From positions 124,001-188,000 of the forward strand of contig JAFEVB010000029.1 of NCBI GenBank assembly GCA_032629725.1: a stretch of 64,000 bases of DNA. Reading direction: 5' to 3'. The notes under the pieces are model-generated. The model did not search any database, was not told where the DNA came from, and saw only the letters and a program-made list of their open reading frames with translations. Numbering within the stretch: position 1 is the stretch's first letter; each line of letters starts with the position of its first letter. The translations under genes and the position numbers were made by a program. The stretch is from Gremmenia infestans. Lineage: Eukaryota; Ascomycota; Leotiomycetes; Helotiales; Hamatocanthoscyphaceae. Below are positions 20,278 to 31,373 of this stretch, piece by piece.

Positions 20278-22353
20278 TTACTGCACTATCTGTTGGGCGT
20301 CGCCACGATCACCGCGATATCCCCCACGTCCTCGGCCTGTCTGACCGTTTGCTGCATACCCTCGGCCGCCTCTGTAGCCTCCACGGCCACGGCCTCGACC
20401 ACGATATCCACCTCTGTAACCATTATCGACGCTCCCTTGCCCGAATGTCTCGACGTTCTTCTTCTGTTCTTCTCCGCGCCATTCTCGTCCACCTGGCCGA
20501 ACATTGTTGGACTCAGCACGATCCTTGCTCTCTGAAGAGATATTATCAAAGAACGATGTAGATTTATTGTAACCTCCAACTGGAACCTCTGGATCAGGCG
20601 ATGCAGCTGATGGCGTTTCTCCAACAGGGGACCCGACAACGTCGCCAGCAATTGCTTCCTTGACCAAATCGTGCTTGTTAAATTTTGCGTTAGAAGATTC
20701 GAAGTCGAAATCCGTAGCTGGAACCTCAACCTTCTTTTCCGCAGGTCGAGCTCCACCTGCTCCACCTCGTCCACCTCTCTGCCCCCTGATATGGTTAAAT
20801 CCGGCACCACCACTAGGCTGGCGTGGAGCACGAGTTGTATCATTCGTTCTCATTTCATTAACTTGTCTCGTCAGGTTATCAACGGCGTTACCATTTGACT
20901 GTCCAGCAGGAGGAAGTTTTGCCATGGCCGCAGCAACTGCCGCCGTCGCAGCTTCAGTTGCATCTTTCAAGCTGGGTGCACCAACTTGTGAGGTGGGGAC
21001 ATTGCCAGACCTTCGACTCAGTGGTGCCTTGACACCAATGAGGTTCGGGATAGCAGGCTGGACGATATTATTGTTTTTGGGGGCACTTGATTTTGGTCCA
21101 GCTGCGACACTTGCGGCGATTTGAGCAGTCGATGGTTTTGAGACAGCAGCTTGAACTTCAGTAGGAGATGGCTTAGACGCAGCGGGTGGCGTTGGAGGCT
21201 TTTGAACTGACGTAGCAGCCATTTCTGCAGCAGGTCTTGCTAAGCTCTTGGGCTCAGCTTGCTTGTCATTTGGATGGCTAGCAGAGGGTGATGGGGATGG
21301 CTTATTTGCGCCTGGGCCAATTGGTGCTGGCAATGGGCCTTGGGCTTGAAATTGCTGACTTGGAGGCCCTGGTGGGTAGCCGTAAGGAGGGAACGGTCCG
21401 GGAGGACCTTGTGGGAAGCCTTGTCCAGGTGGAGGATACCAGCCTGGTGGGCCAGCATACGGAGGCATACCAGGAAATCCGCCGGGACCCGGAGGACCAC
21501 CACGACCCCATCCTTGTGGGCCAGGATAAAAGTGCGGTGGATATCCAGGATGTTGGGGGAAGGGAGGGCCATTGGGAGGACCTTGCTGCGGAGGACCTTG
21601 CTGCTGAGGACCTTGCTGCTGAGAACGTGGCACCTTAGGTCCCGATTCTTGAGGGTGTTGCAGAAGAGCTGGCGGAAGCTGCTGCCCTTGACGCTGTGAG
21701 ATCTGGGGAGTAGGACGGGATCCGCTCTGTACACAAGTAGTCAGTCAACTGCTTCATCTAAATGTCCAGTTGAAAGAAGCGGTGTAGCTTATAATAATCA
21801 GAAGGAAGGCAACGGAAAATCTCCACATGGTTTTGCGCTCTCGGAGACAATAATGATTTAACATCCGAAAATTCTTCATCACTTAAAGCTAAAGGATTTG
21901 CATCGAATTGAAATGCGGCCAAAGGCTGTAGGATATGCGCACTTACTCCAAGAATAGCAGGATCATTAGGGACCTGTGGAGGCTTGTTTTCCTTGGCTGC
22001 AGGGGGCTCCTCAACCCTCAAATCTTTCACATCGCTGCCACGGAACACAATGTATTCGTAGACATTGTCGGACAGTGGGATCTCCTCTTCGGGGTTGTTC
22101 TTCCGCCCTTCTGTGCCGTAGGAGGTGACATTCTCGAGAGCGACGGTCGAATTTTCTGAGTTGATTTCATGTAATGTCCCAACATATCTAGCTTCTTGTC
22201 AGCGCGTCTGGTGGGCAGAAGTAGGCGCGCAATGTGTACCGAATGTCACTCCGTGAGACCAGCGATATCCTCGCTCTGTAAGGCATCTTGTTAGCATCGA
22301 GAGCCACAGATCGAGACGTTCAGCCTCAAAACTGACCCTAAGAATTCTGCCAT
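20278..22353 (-). CDS. scd6: Scd6/Lsm14 family P-body translational repressor
   Basis: Four exons (22337-22353, 22240-22275, 21947-22187, 20278-21726) with introns of 61, 52 and 220 bp give 580 residues. Two very short first exons (17 and 36 nt) assemble the LSM domain: MAEFLGARISLVSRSDIR, then YVGTLHEINSENSTVALENV and IVFRGSDVKDL. A long Pro/Gln/Gly-rich middle follows. All the family boxes are present near the C-terminus: FDF (TDFDFESSNAKFNKHDL), FFD (YNKSTSFFDNISSES) and TFG (NVETFGQGSVDNGYRGG), followed by many RGG repeats. Scd6/Lsm14 proteins bind eIF4G through RGG motifs, repress translation and join Dhh1 and Edc3 in P-bodies. It partners functionally with the EDC4 homologue at 53.5-58.3 kb. 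Divergent from the pex39-like gene. Confidence 0.95.
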
Positions 22354-22666
22354 CGTACAATTTGCGACACTGCGATCAGCTCACAGCAAGCTCGCAATGA
22401 ATTGAATGGAAAGGAAGAGTAAATTTTCGTGTTGAATGTGGTTTGCGCAACAGGGTTTGGGGTAAAGAAGTAAAGGGTGTTGTTTGTGGAGAAGAGGGAT
22501 GGTAAAAAAGGCTGGGAGTTTTGAAGGGTCGTCTAAACTTGTGCTTGTGGTCCGTTCTCCGGCAGCCTGATTGGCCCTTTGCCGCAATTCTCAACCTCAG
22601 CCTTATGCAAGTAATGTTTTGCTTTTACACCACCTTTCTCACTTGTCCAGCTTTTCCTCCACAACC
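22354..22666. promoter_or_regulatory. Divergent promoter region of scd6 and the Pex39-like gene
   Basis: 313 bp between two start codons facing away from each other. On the minus strand the scd6 leader would be pyrimidine-rich. No named element can be assigned. Confidence 0.5.
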
Positions 22667-23516
22667 ATGACTGAAGCATTACCGCTTGTCGATAATACAG
22701 ACATCTTCCGGCAACTGGAAACATATCCATGGGACAAAGATAAAGAATTCCAGGTAAGTCTAGCAAAGATTCTTTCATTTCACCCCTCATCAACACCCCT
22801 CATCAGCCTCGGCAATGAAGTAAAGGATGTATTAGATTGGAGAGAAGAAAGAGCTTCAATAAGATAAAAGATATCCGTGGAAGCTATTGGTAAACGATAT
22901 AGCCGCTCTACTTATATCCATATACTTTAAAGAACTTTTTATTTTAACATTGCAACCTCCTGACACCCACCATCAGGGTGGACTCTCAGCAATCCTAGGG
23001 CCAAACCCCTCACCCTCCCAACTCGAAGACCTCACCCTTCGCGCCCAATGCTTCTACCTCTCCCGCAAGAAATCCACCCCCATCGACTTCGACGCCTACA
23101 AAACTTACCTATCAACCAAACAACCGCCCACCCCAATTTCGACTCCCCAAGAACCTCCAACCCAAACCACCCAACAAACTACTAGCGAAAATATTCCTCC
23201 ATCTACTACAGAAGACGACATGTCCATAACCAAGACACCCCCGGCCCAGCCCAACGGCGACGCCCCCTACCCGCCAACATTCAAGCAAATCGTCGAGCTC
23301 ATCCAAAGCGGCGCGCCTATCCCCGGCATCATGGACATCCCCGATACGGTGCTCACGGGCCAAGGCAGTACACCGCAAGCACCCAAGAGGCGGAAGCCAT
23401 GGGAGAAGGAAGATAGCGAGGAGGTTATGGGTGGTACGTTTGGGGATGCGAGGGACAAGGCGCCTATTGAACAGGAGTTTCCGGAGCATGATGATGCTCC
23501 TCATTTAGAGACATGA
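22667..23516 (+). CDS. KPWE-motif protein resembling peroxin Pex39 (Yjr012c/C6orf226-like)
   Basis: Two exons (22667-22753, 22977-23516) with a 223-bp intron give 208 residues. The N-terminal block Y-P-W-D-K-D-K-E-F-Q-GGLSAILG is formed by the splice and is typical of a fungal family of unknown-function proteins. A Pro/Thr-rich linker follows. The C-terminal block TFKQIVELIQSGAPIPGIMDIP ends in R-R-K-P-W-E-K, with KPWE at 169-172. This block is shared with yeast Yjr012c and human C6orf226, recently described as Pex39, a helper of Pex7 in import of PTS2 proteins into peroxisomes. That identity is from memory and needs a search. If correct the protein is soluble and cycles with Pex7. No membrane segment is visible. 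Confidence 0.75.
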
Positions 23517-24528
23517 GAGTGTTGGCGGAGAGTTTCGTGGCGGGTCTACTCTGCATTTATTTCAGGACATGAAGGACTAGAACATAGGCATTCACGATCA
23601 TTTTACATTTAGCGTGGGTTCCGGATTGGAGTTGGGAGGCGGCGGCTTGCTCTTTGAGAAGCTGGGCGTTGTATTGCGGTGATTTTTGGTGGTGGTTGAC
23701 TTATCATCACTTCTCGAAGCAATTATTGCAATACCAAGTACGGCATTCTCTTGATGTTTTGCTTTGGACCGGTGATTTGAAAGCTCTCAAAAATCTCCGC
23801 GTGCAGGTCTTTTCGAATCAAACGCCTTTCAAAAATTACAAGCACAGCTTTATCGATGTCTATCTGATTACAGTACACATTACTAGCACACGCCGATTTC
23901 TGAAAGTCATTTTATTCGAACCTAACGAGAGACTAGATAACAAAGCTTTTGACTTTCGTGTCCTTTTTGGGTACAAGCATGCCAGCAAGAAGTAACATCT
24001 CAGCATAATAGCTCGTCTTCTTCCTCCACATTACTGTCTGCCATCGCAGAATAAATCCATACCCTCTTCTTCTGATCGCCCCAATCTCAATATGGAAACA
24101 AGAGCCTGCCAGGACAACGTACTGCAAAACCCGTAATCATAATGTGTCCAATGCACCGAAGAGTGACACTCCTCTGTTTAGGATGACCAGTAATGGTAGA
24201 CTAGGTTGCCAAGAAATATGCTGTTAGAACAAACAAGGAAATATCTTAGGTCGGACTTCAATAACAAAAGCCTTTTGTAGCATACGATAGAGAGACGACA
24301 ATGCCTAAGGTGACTTTCGCAGGATGTGTGGAGAGCCAATTGAGACATCCATAGATCTGAAAGGCCAAAAGCGGAAAGAGAGACAAGAGCCCGGTCGAAT
24401 ATGTTGTACGGAGTATCGTTGTGGTTGTTCGATGATATCGATTGTCAAACAAGATCTGGTAGGAACCAAGACGCTGCGAAGCAATATGACGAAGCAAGAC
24501 AGCGAACGGGGGAAAGACGGCAGAATAT
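23517..24528. other. Intergenic between the Pex39-like and Pumilio genes
   Basis: 1.0 kb between convergent genes. Open frames here are short and unconvincing. The last 200-300 bp probably belong to the Pumilio 3' UTR. Confidence 0.45.
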
Positions 24529-27355
24529 CTAGCGATAAGCACCACCATAGCGAGGAGGCTGTTGAGGAGCCATACGAGGAACGGGGGCACCAATGGATGG
24601 GCCAACACCAGGACCCGGGCGAGTCTGGATGGCGGGGTTGGTGCAGAGCATGCCAACTCGAGAACCAAATTTAGATCCACGGAGAGAGACCATATGCTTT
24701 CGAATATGCTGAGCAACAATCTCTCGGTGCTGAGGATTGGAGTGGGTGAGAATGTACTGGATGAGGTAGTTTCCGTACTGATCACTTGCAATGTCGATCA
24801 ATGGAATGCGGGGGCGATCAAGACGACCTTCGCAAACGCGGTCAAGATAGCGGCCGAGGAAGTCAACACCACCAATTTTGAGGCATTTCTCAACAACCTT
24901 GGAGGCAAATTGGTCCATGCTGTACTCGGAAGCATAACGGATGACATGGTCGATTGCTCTGTTGCGGTCAGCTGGAGCACCATGCTCGCAAATATGCTGA
25001 ATGCACCAGTTGCCAAATTGACCATGAGCAACGATGTCGATGCTTGCAAGAACCTCTTCAATGCAGGGGCGCTGAGATGGAATCAGTAGGTTTTGGAGAT
25101 AAGGGATCTCTAGGTTACTCACCTTGTCTTCTTCTAGACAATTCTCAAAAATGTTCTGGACAACCAAGCTACCAGTTTCGCCAAGAGCAACCTCGTGCCA
25201 CATGCCACGAAGAGACTCGTTGACGTACTTCATGATCTGAGGCGGAGACTCGGTCCAGCGAAGTTCAAACAGTTTCTGCCAAACGTGGCAAGCATAACGG
25301 TGAATGACGGTCTCTGGGATGCGGCGAAGGAGCTCGTGAACCATGATGGCCTTGTAGTCCTCGGGAACAGAATCGAAAGCCTTCTGGACGACATGGCAGC
25401 CAAATGCGTCCATGGAGAGATTCAAGGTGTTACCGCGAATGGCCTCCGCAATCTTGTTTACCTGTTCAGTAGTCCCATGTTCAAAACAACGCTGAACCAA
25501 GAAGTTTCCAAACCGGTTCACCATCAAAGGATATGCTTGAGCAACAATTGCTTCGACAATATCAAACTTCTGTTCTGTTGTGCCAACCTTAAGCTTCTGC
25601 TGGAGGAAAATTGAAGCCTGCTGATCGTTGTTGCAGACGATTTTGTCGACAATGTACTTCCAATTGCAGTTGACGGTACGATCAAGAAGACGGCGGTAAT
25701 TTAGAGGTTCGGTGGTTGGCAGATAGGTCTGGCCTTCGGTATTGGGCGCCTGGAGCTTCATTAGCAAGGGTGACGAGGAAGAAGTTTGTGGGTACTCACA
25801 TATCCCGAATTACCGGACGTGAACTCGGGAGCATGAGGGGACAGTGGGGTGCCGATTGGTTGAGGTTGATAGCCACCGTATACGCTACCACCCCCGTTCA
25901 TGCCTGCATTCATGCCCATTTGTCCACCCATAGGGGCAACGCCGCCGCCCATACCTCCAACAGAGCCGTATTGGGTCGTAGCAGAAGTGTAACCGTCGTA
26001 GGAAGAGTTGCTGCTTGCGTAAGGGAAGGAGCCACGGGCAAAGCGACCACCCATCTGATTATTACGACGACCTGCGGGAGGAGCCATCAGAAGATCTGGG
26101 TCGGGCATCATACGGTCTCCCCGGAAAGCGTTCATAGCCTGAGGTGGACCGGAAAATGGCATTGGTGTGTCGAAGGGCTGGGCAAAACCGCGGTTCATCC
26201 ATTGAGTTGGGGCAAGTGCGTCCGGGGGTGGGAATGCAGGAACAGAGCCTTGGCCGTTGAATGGAGGTCTCCCGCCATTGCCCCAGATTGCACGAGACCG
26301 ATTGAACTCGTTAGCAGAGAGCGCATCACTAGTATCAGAGCGAGAATCATCCTGAGCTGCCCAAGAATTGTCACGCTGGATGTGTGGGCGAACGGTGTGC
26401 CGTCGCAGGTTGGGATTGAGGCCATTATCGTCGACGGTCAATGGGTAATCAGCTTCCGAGATAGAACCCATCGCTTGATCGATGGTATGCTTCCGGATGC
26501 GACTTTGAGCAAGCTCTTGATCCATGCGAGCCAGTTTGTTTTTGGCAGCTTCGAGCTCGAGCTTCAGACGGAGGACTTCATCATCGCCCACGTTTGTAGT
26601 TTCCTCGCCAATGACACTTGCTGGGCCAGTGCTCGGGGCGGTACTAGTGTTTTTGGCATCGGTGGCTGGCGTGGGTGGCAGAGAGCTGCTGCTAGAGACA
26701 AACTCCATGGTGCGAGAGTAGGCAAGATTATCCTCCGAGTTCTTGAGAGCTTCGTGTTGCTTATTGATGGCAGCCGATTGCTCCGAGAGCTTTGCGAGTA
26801 GCTTGTCCATGGGGTTGAGTTCCGTGGAAGGGCTGGATTCGTGGCTAGTCTTCATCTTCTGTAGGGATTAGCAGGGATACTGACAATGAGAGAGCCATGA
26901 AGCTGCTGTAAACTAACCTTTGGTGCCGCCTGGTTGCCAAGCTTGCTGGAGGAAAGGGCAGTGGCAGACTTCTTGAGAGAAGAAGCAAGGTCCTATTGTT
27001 GAATATGTTAGTTCAGATATGATAGATAATGGCAGAAACATTGAGGAGATGTAATGTTATTGCGAAATAATGTGTCGTAGAAAAGAAAAGAAGGGGTAGA
27101 GGAAAGGAAGGGGAGTGAAAGGGACATGGGAGGATGTGAAACTGAACTGATGACGAGAGAAAGAGGAAGAAGCGGGTGTGAAAGTGAATCGGATTGCAGA
27201 AAGCCCTTGTTGCAGGATCAGGGAAGAAGATAAGATAGAATACTAACAGTACGAGCTGACAGCTTATCCTCCAAAGCCATCGGGTTTTCCTGGGACGAGC
27301 TTCTAGCTGCCGCTCGACGCAGCGTCGGAGAGCCAGTCGATGCAGAAGCAGACAT
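24529..27355 (-). CDS. Pumilio (PUF) repeat RNA-binding protein
   Basis: Five exons (27248-27355, 26918-26992, 25800-26858, 25123-25749, 24529-25071) with introns of 255, 59, 50 and 51 bp give 803 residues. All introns fall between codons. The N-terminal half is Ser/Gly/Met/Pro-rich and disordered, with one coiled-coil-like stretch (DDEVLRLKLELEAAKNKL). The C-terminal half has PUF repeats with typical cores: NRFGNFLVQRCFE, DAFGCHVVQKAF, HRYACHVWQKLFE, GETGSLVVQNIFE, GQFGNWCIQHICE, DQFASKVVEKCL and DQYGNYLIQYIL. These helices bind single-stranded RNA, usually 3' UTRs of mRNAs that are then repressed or localised. Several repeats depart from the canonical base-reading triplets, so its RNA code may differ from Puf3. 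It resembles the S. pombe Mpf1-type PUF subgroup, but I am not sure of that. Confidence 0.93.
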
Positions 27356-28641
27356 CTTGGTTATCGGGTCTGTCCTGTTCTGGAGGTGCTATCTTCAATG
27401 AGACTTGAAATAGGATAGCTGAGCTAAGGCCGCAGAAATGGCTTCAAATACCCCGACGCGTAGGTGGGTGGTGAAGTTGAGAGGTAGATGTGAAGGAATG
27501 AAAAGAGACAAGAAGGGAAGCGCAGATAAGCAGTTCAAATATGAGTCGTAGCTCCGGTCGACTAAATGAAGAAGGTGCACATGAGATATATTCCCCTGGA
27601 GATTGCCTAGTCAGTGCTGGATTGAGTACAAAGTTTGTTGGAAAACAAGATGATTTGAAGTCAATAATAATTTAGTGGGTTGGTTGACGGAGAAAGAGTG
27701 CCTCCTTTGTACGCGAGAGAGGAAGGCGGCCAGTCGCGTAACAAATCTTCTTCGTGTTGGTCGATATGGCTAGCCCATCGGGAAGTATTATAGAGAAAAC
27801 AATGTGTGAATTTGTTCAGATTGAACTGGGCTACAAATGAATTTGAAAGGGCTACTAGATAGTTGATTAATCCCCTTCTCAAAAGCCTTGACATCACAAC
27901 TGAATTACATTCATTCATCTCTTCCACACGTTCCTACTTTCAGTCAGTCAAGAAGTTATCGCAGGATAATTCGATGGGCTTCAGTTACTGGACTTCAAGA
28001 ATTTGGCATGGCCTTTGTCATGACCCCCGTTAAGAATCATTCAGCTCCACCAAGATTCACTACAAACTATGATTGGAATCATCCGCTTCTGTGAGAAATC
28101 TTTGGGCGAGGGCAAGGCTGGTAGAGGACAAACTACTCTGGATCGGGGTGAGGAATCAGCTTCCGGGTCTCATGAGTATTTAACAGTGCCAGAGCATACC
28201 TTCTTCTTGCAGTCATGATCGCTCCACCAAGTCCGACTTAATTTGGCACCATAGTGAAGAAGTTACCACCAATGCTCCGGCATATCAGTCTCCGAAAGCT
28301 TCATCGTCGGAATAGTAGTATCCGGAAAGCTTCAATACAGCAAACGTAAATTAATAGCGCGGTAACAAAAATTGGCAAGCATAACACGACGCAAGGTTTA
28401 GGGGAAAGACCCCCCCTCAGACTCAAACAAACTTTACAACATAACAAATTACAAGGACCTACGTGCAAATGAGCATGCGTACAATCGACTGTCAATTTCG
28501 TATCCGATTTCGTAGAATGACTGCTTATTTCTGACATCCACCTCGAGCACCATACATTCCCATGGATGCCACCAAACGCCGTATATGCTACAGTGATGTC
28601 GTATTCGATACAAATTCTCCCTTCTACACAGTCGCCTGGGG
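27356..28641. other. Intergenic: Pumilio promoter and long leader, 3' flank of mS33
   Basis: 1.3 kb. No gene seen. Sequence just inside and upstream of the Pumilio start is purine-rich on the + strand, so its transcript is pyrimidine-rich. Confidence 0.45.
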
Positions 28642-29125
28642 CTACTTCTTCTTTCCCTTGAACTTCTTCGATTCTAAACGCGTGTTAGCATCACATCAGA
28701 ATGGCGTGGTACCTACACATACCCGCTGCTGTCCTCTTCTTCTTCGGAGCACCCTTTCCTCTCGCCTTGATCCTATAAACGTGTCAGGATATGTATTCCA
28801 AGCCCTGGGTTCAATGTAGGCATACATCTTGATCTTCTCCAATCGGTCCTCTTGCTCCTCGTCAAAGTTCTCGTACTGGTCCCCGTATGCCTTTTGCAGA
28901 TCCTTGAATGTCGCCATCTTTTGTGGATAGTATGCAGCCAATGCCGGACCCCTTAATCGCTGTCGTAGGACTTTGTTCCCCAGTCGAAGGCCTTCGGGGT
29001 TGAAGGTGTGCGAGAAAATGCGGCATTGGACCTGGCAATCATCAGTACTACTTCAACAATGACACTAGAAATATATATGGGTCTACCTTCATAAGGTCTA
29101 ATATCCGTGAGCGTGGCACAGCCAT
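28642..29125 (-). CDS. Mitochondrial small-subunit ribosomal protein mS33 (Rsm27)
   Basis: Exons 29087-29125, 28713-29031 and 28642-28673 give 129 residues. MAVPRSRILDLMK-VQCRIFSHTFNPEGLRLGNKVLRQRLRGP followed by AAYYPQKMATFKDLQKAYG is the hallmark of mS33, a small protein of the mitochondrial 28S/37S ribosomal subunit. The first intron is 55 bp with normal sites. The last intron is only 39 bp (GTACCA donor); it was chosen because it restores the basic ending SKKFKGKKK and a stop. An alternative GTATGT donor 10 bases upstream gives a different, longer frame, so the C-terminus is less sure than the rest. No clear cleavable presequence is seen, as usual for this family. Divergent from the RNase III gene, with 295 bp between starts. 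Confidence 0.87.
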
Positions 29126-29420
29126 TTTTGCGGATGGTGTTTCTTCAATGGTAGTTGTCAATCTTCGTAGATGTCAGCGACGTCGATGGACTTTTGCCGG
29201 CTCCTGAATAGAAAAGCGGCACCGAATTTGAATGTTCCAAGCCTGAAGGGCTCAGAAGGGTTGACGGAAATGAGTGCCGCTTTCTGGATACACCAAAAAC
29301 ACACCAGGGGGCACAGGCCGAAGTTTAGCCAGGAACTACAAAAATTATATCACAAGATTTTGATGACCCTGGCCATAATTAATTCTCATCGCTACTAATA
29401 AGATACGATCATTGTGGATC

Positions 29421-30677
29421 ATGGAGGGCCTTGAAAGCAATAAGCGGCAAAAACACTCACTCGATGTGGGACAATTAGAAGAGGGTGGGAAAAGGCATAA
29501 GAAGCATAAGAAGCACCACCATGTAAGAAGCCCTTCTTGACCTTTGGGACATATTTCTGAAGCCAGATTAAAGTCAGATGATTCTCCGCCAGAAACTTCT
29601 CAAAAAATCATCAACCTCCTCAGAGCGCTGGATGCCGCACTGGAGGAGGATGCAACCCCAAGTTTGATTGTGGACGAAGCATTAAATCGCTGTCTCGAAC
29701 TTCGGACAATTCTACGGGCTCCCAAATCACCCCCTGAGCAGCAAGATGAACCCAACATCCCCAAAACCCTGACACCCGCTTCTATTACACCTTGGAAACA
29801 TTCTGAACTCCCAAGTGACCTTCCCCCTCTCCCCGCAGTCCTGGATAAGACCCTGGAAGAAGCAGCTTTCACCCACACCAATGCCGGGGCTGGTACGATC
29901 ACGGATATCACGTACGAGCGCCTAGAATGGATCGGTGACAGCTACATGGAGATCATTGCCGCTCTCCTAATTGGCCAAACGTTTCCTCACCATACCCCTG
30001 GTAAATTATCACAACTACGAGAACGCTGCGTCAGGAATCTTACACTATCGGAATACGCAACGGCCTATAGCTTCGACAAGCGTGCAAACCTGGGTGCAAA
30101 CTTTAAGCCCTCGGCCAAAGATATGATTAAGATTCTGGGAGATATGTTTGAGGCTTACGTTGCTGCTATCGTACTATCGGATCCGGAAAATGGATTGCCC
30201 AGAGCAGCAGAATGGCTGAAGGGTCTCTGGGGAAGAACGTTGGCGAAAGAGATACGAGAAGAAGAGACGAAAGGTATCGATATTCAAAATCCAATGTGGA
30301 AGTTAGTGGGAGAAGCGAGGGAAACGATAACCAAGCAGAAGGCTCCTCTGTCTCCCAAGGATCAGTTGCAGAAAGCTTTAGGGGCTAGAGGCATCAAGAT
30401 TGATTACAGGGATATGGGACCGCCGGGAAAAGACCGTACGAATAGCCTACCCCTTTTCACAGTCGGTGTTTACTTGACGGGTTGGAAGGAAAGAGACAAG
30501 CTGCTTGGCCGTGGTTCTGCTAATGGCAAGAAAGAGGCTGGGGTCAAAGCTGCAGAGCAGGCATTGAACAATAAGAAAATGATGGCTATCTATGTGGAAC
30601 GCAAGAGGATGCAGGAAGAACAGGATCGGCTGGACAAGGAGGCCGTGGAACAAGCAAAGGCTCAAAGTAAGACTTGA
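29421..30677 (+). CDS. Rnt1-like ribonuclease III with double-stranded-RNA-binding domain
   Basis: Two exons (29421-29522, 29574-30677) with a 51-bp intron give 401 residues. The RNase III signature is present: Y-E-R-L-E-W-I-G-D at 148-156 with E149, E152 and D156, and the second acidic pair in LGDMFEAYVAA (D224, E227). These would bind the two magnesium ions for cleavage of dsRNA. Residues 20-34 are a Lys/His-rich patch (KRHKKHKKHHH) that may direct the protein to the nucleus. A dsRNA-binding domain occupies roughly residues 300-365, with KKEAGVKAAEQALNN as the final helix. It has one catalytic domain and no helicase or PAZ, so it is not Dicer. The expected role is processing of pre-rRNA and other structured RNAs. 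Confidence 0.9.
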
Positions 30678-31373
30678 GACGTATAACAATGATACCCAGC
30701 TAAGCATTGGCTTTGGCAAAAGAAATGTCTCATCTCGAGTAAGGAAATCCAAATTTCGATTAAATCTCAATTGAGCAATGAATTTTAGCCCAGTACCTAG
30801 GATATGACTGCTTTGGTGACACCCTCTGTTGCCTGGTAATTAATCACTTACTCGAGGTGGAACATTGTAATACTCATTTGTCCGGATTGGGGGCAATATC
30901 AGGGCTTCGGGAAATTTAGTGTTTGTGAGAGGGGTTGAACATCAAATGAAACACCAAAGTGCTACGAATCATTATGCGCATCTTAATACCAAAATACGAA
31001 TATATCTATCCTAACCTCATCATCTTTCCACAAGAAACAGACGAAGAAGAAACCCGGGGTTAGGTGTCTTGTTATTAGCCTCCACCTCCACCTGCACCTC
31101 CACACTCCCGAGTCATCCCTGCAACGCCTCGGCATCAGCACCGCACGCGATGAATGGGGACTTGCGAGTAATGATGCGCATGATAGGGTAATTTCTACCT
31201 CTTGCCAGCCGAACAATAACCCAACGTTGTCTAGAAAAAATATTACGTCTCTTTTATGACCATTACTTGCCCACATGTTGTCCTCGTAGACTTCCTTACT
31301 TTTTCCTTGTCGACTTGCTTCGAATCTAGTCCCCCGAACATAATCTCTCGTTGAAAAATAGTGGTGGGATAAG
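30678..31373. other. Intergenic between RNase III and the Atg37-like gene
   Basis: 696 bp between genes in the same direction. A CTACC/TAGGATA-type word lies near 30797. No gene seen. Confidence 0.45.

Noticed and set aside
25716..26801. 361-codon + strand open frame opposite the Pumilio gene
   Set aside because: It is antisense to Pumilio exons 3 and 4, crosses the real intron and shows no domain. The minus-strand gene is certain.
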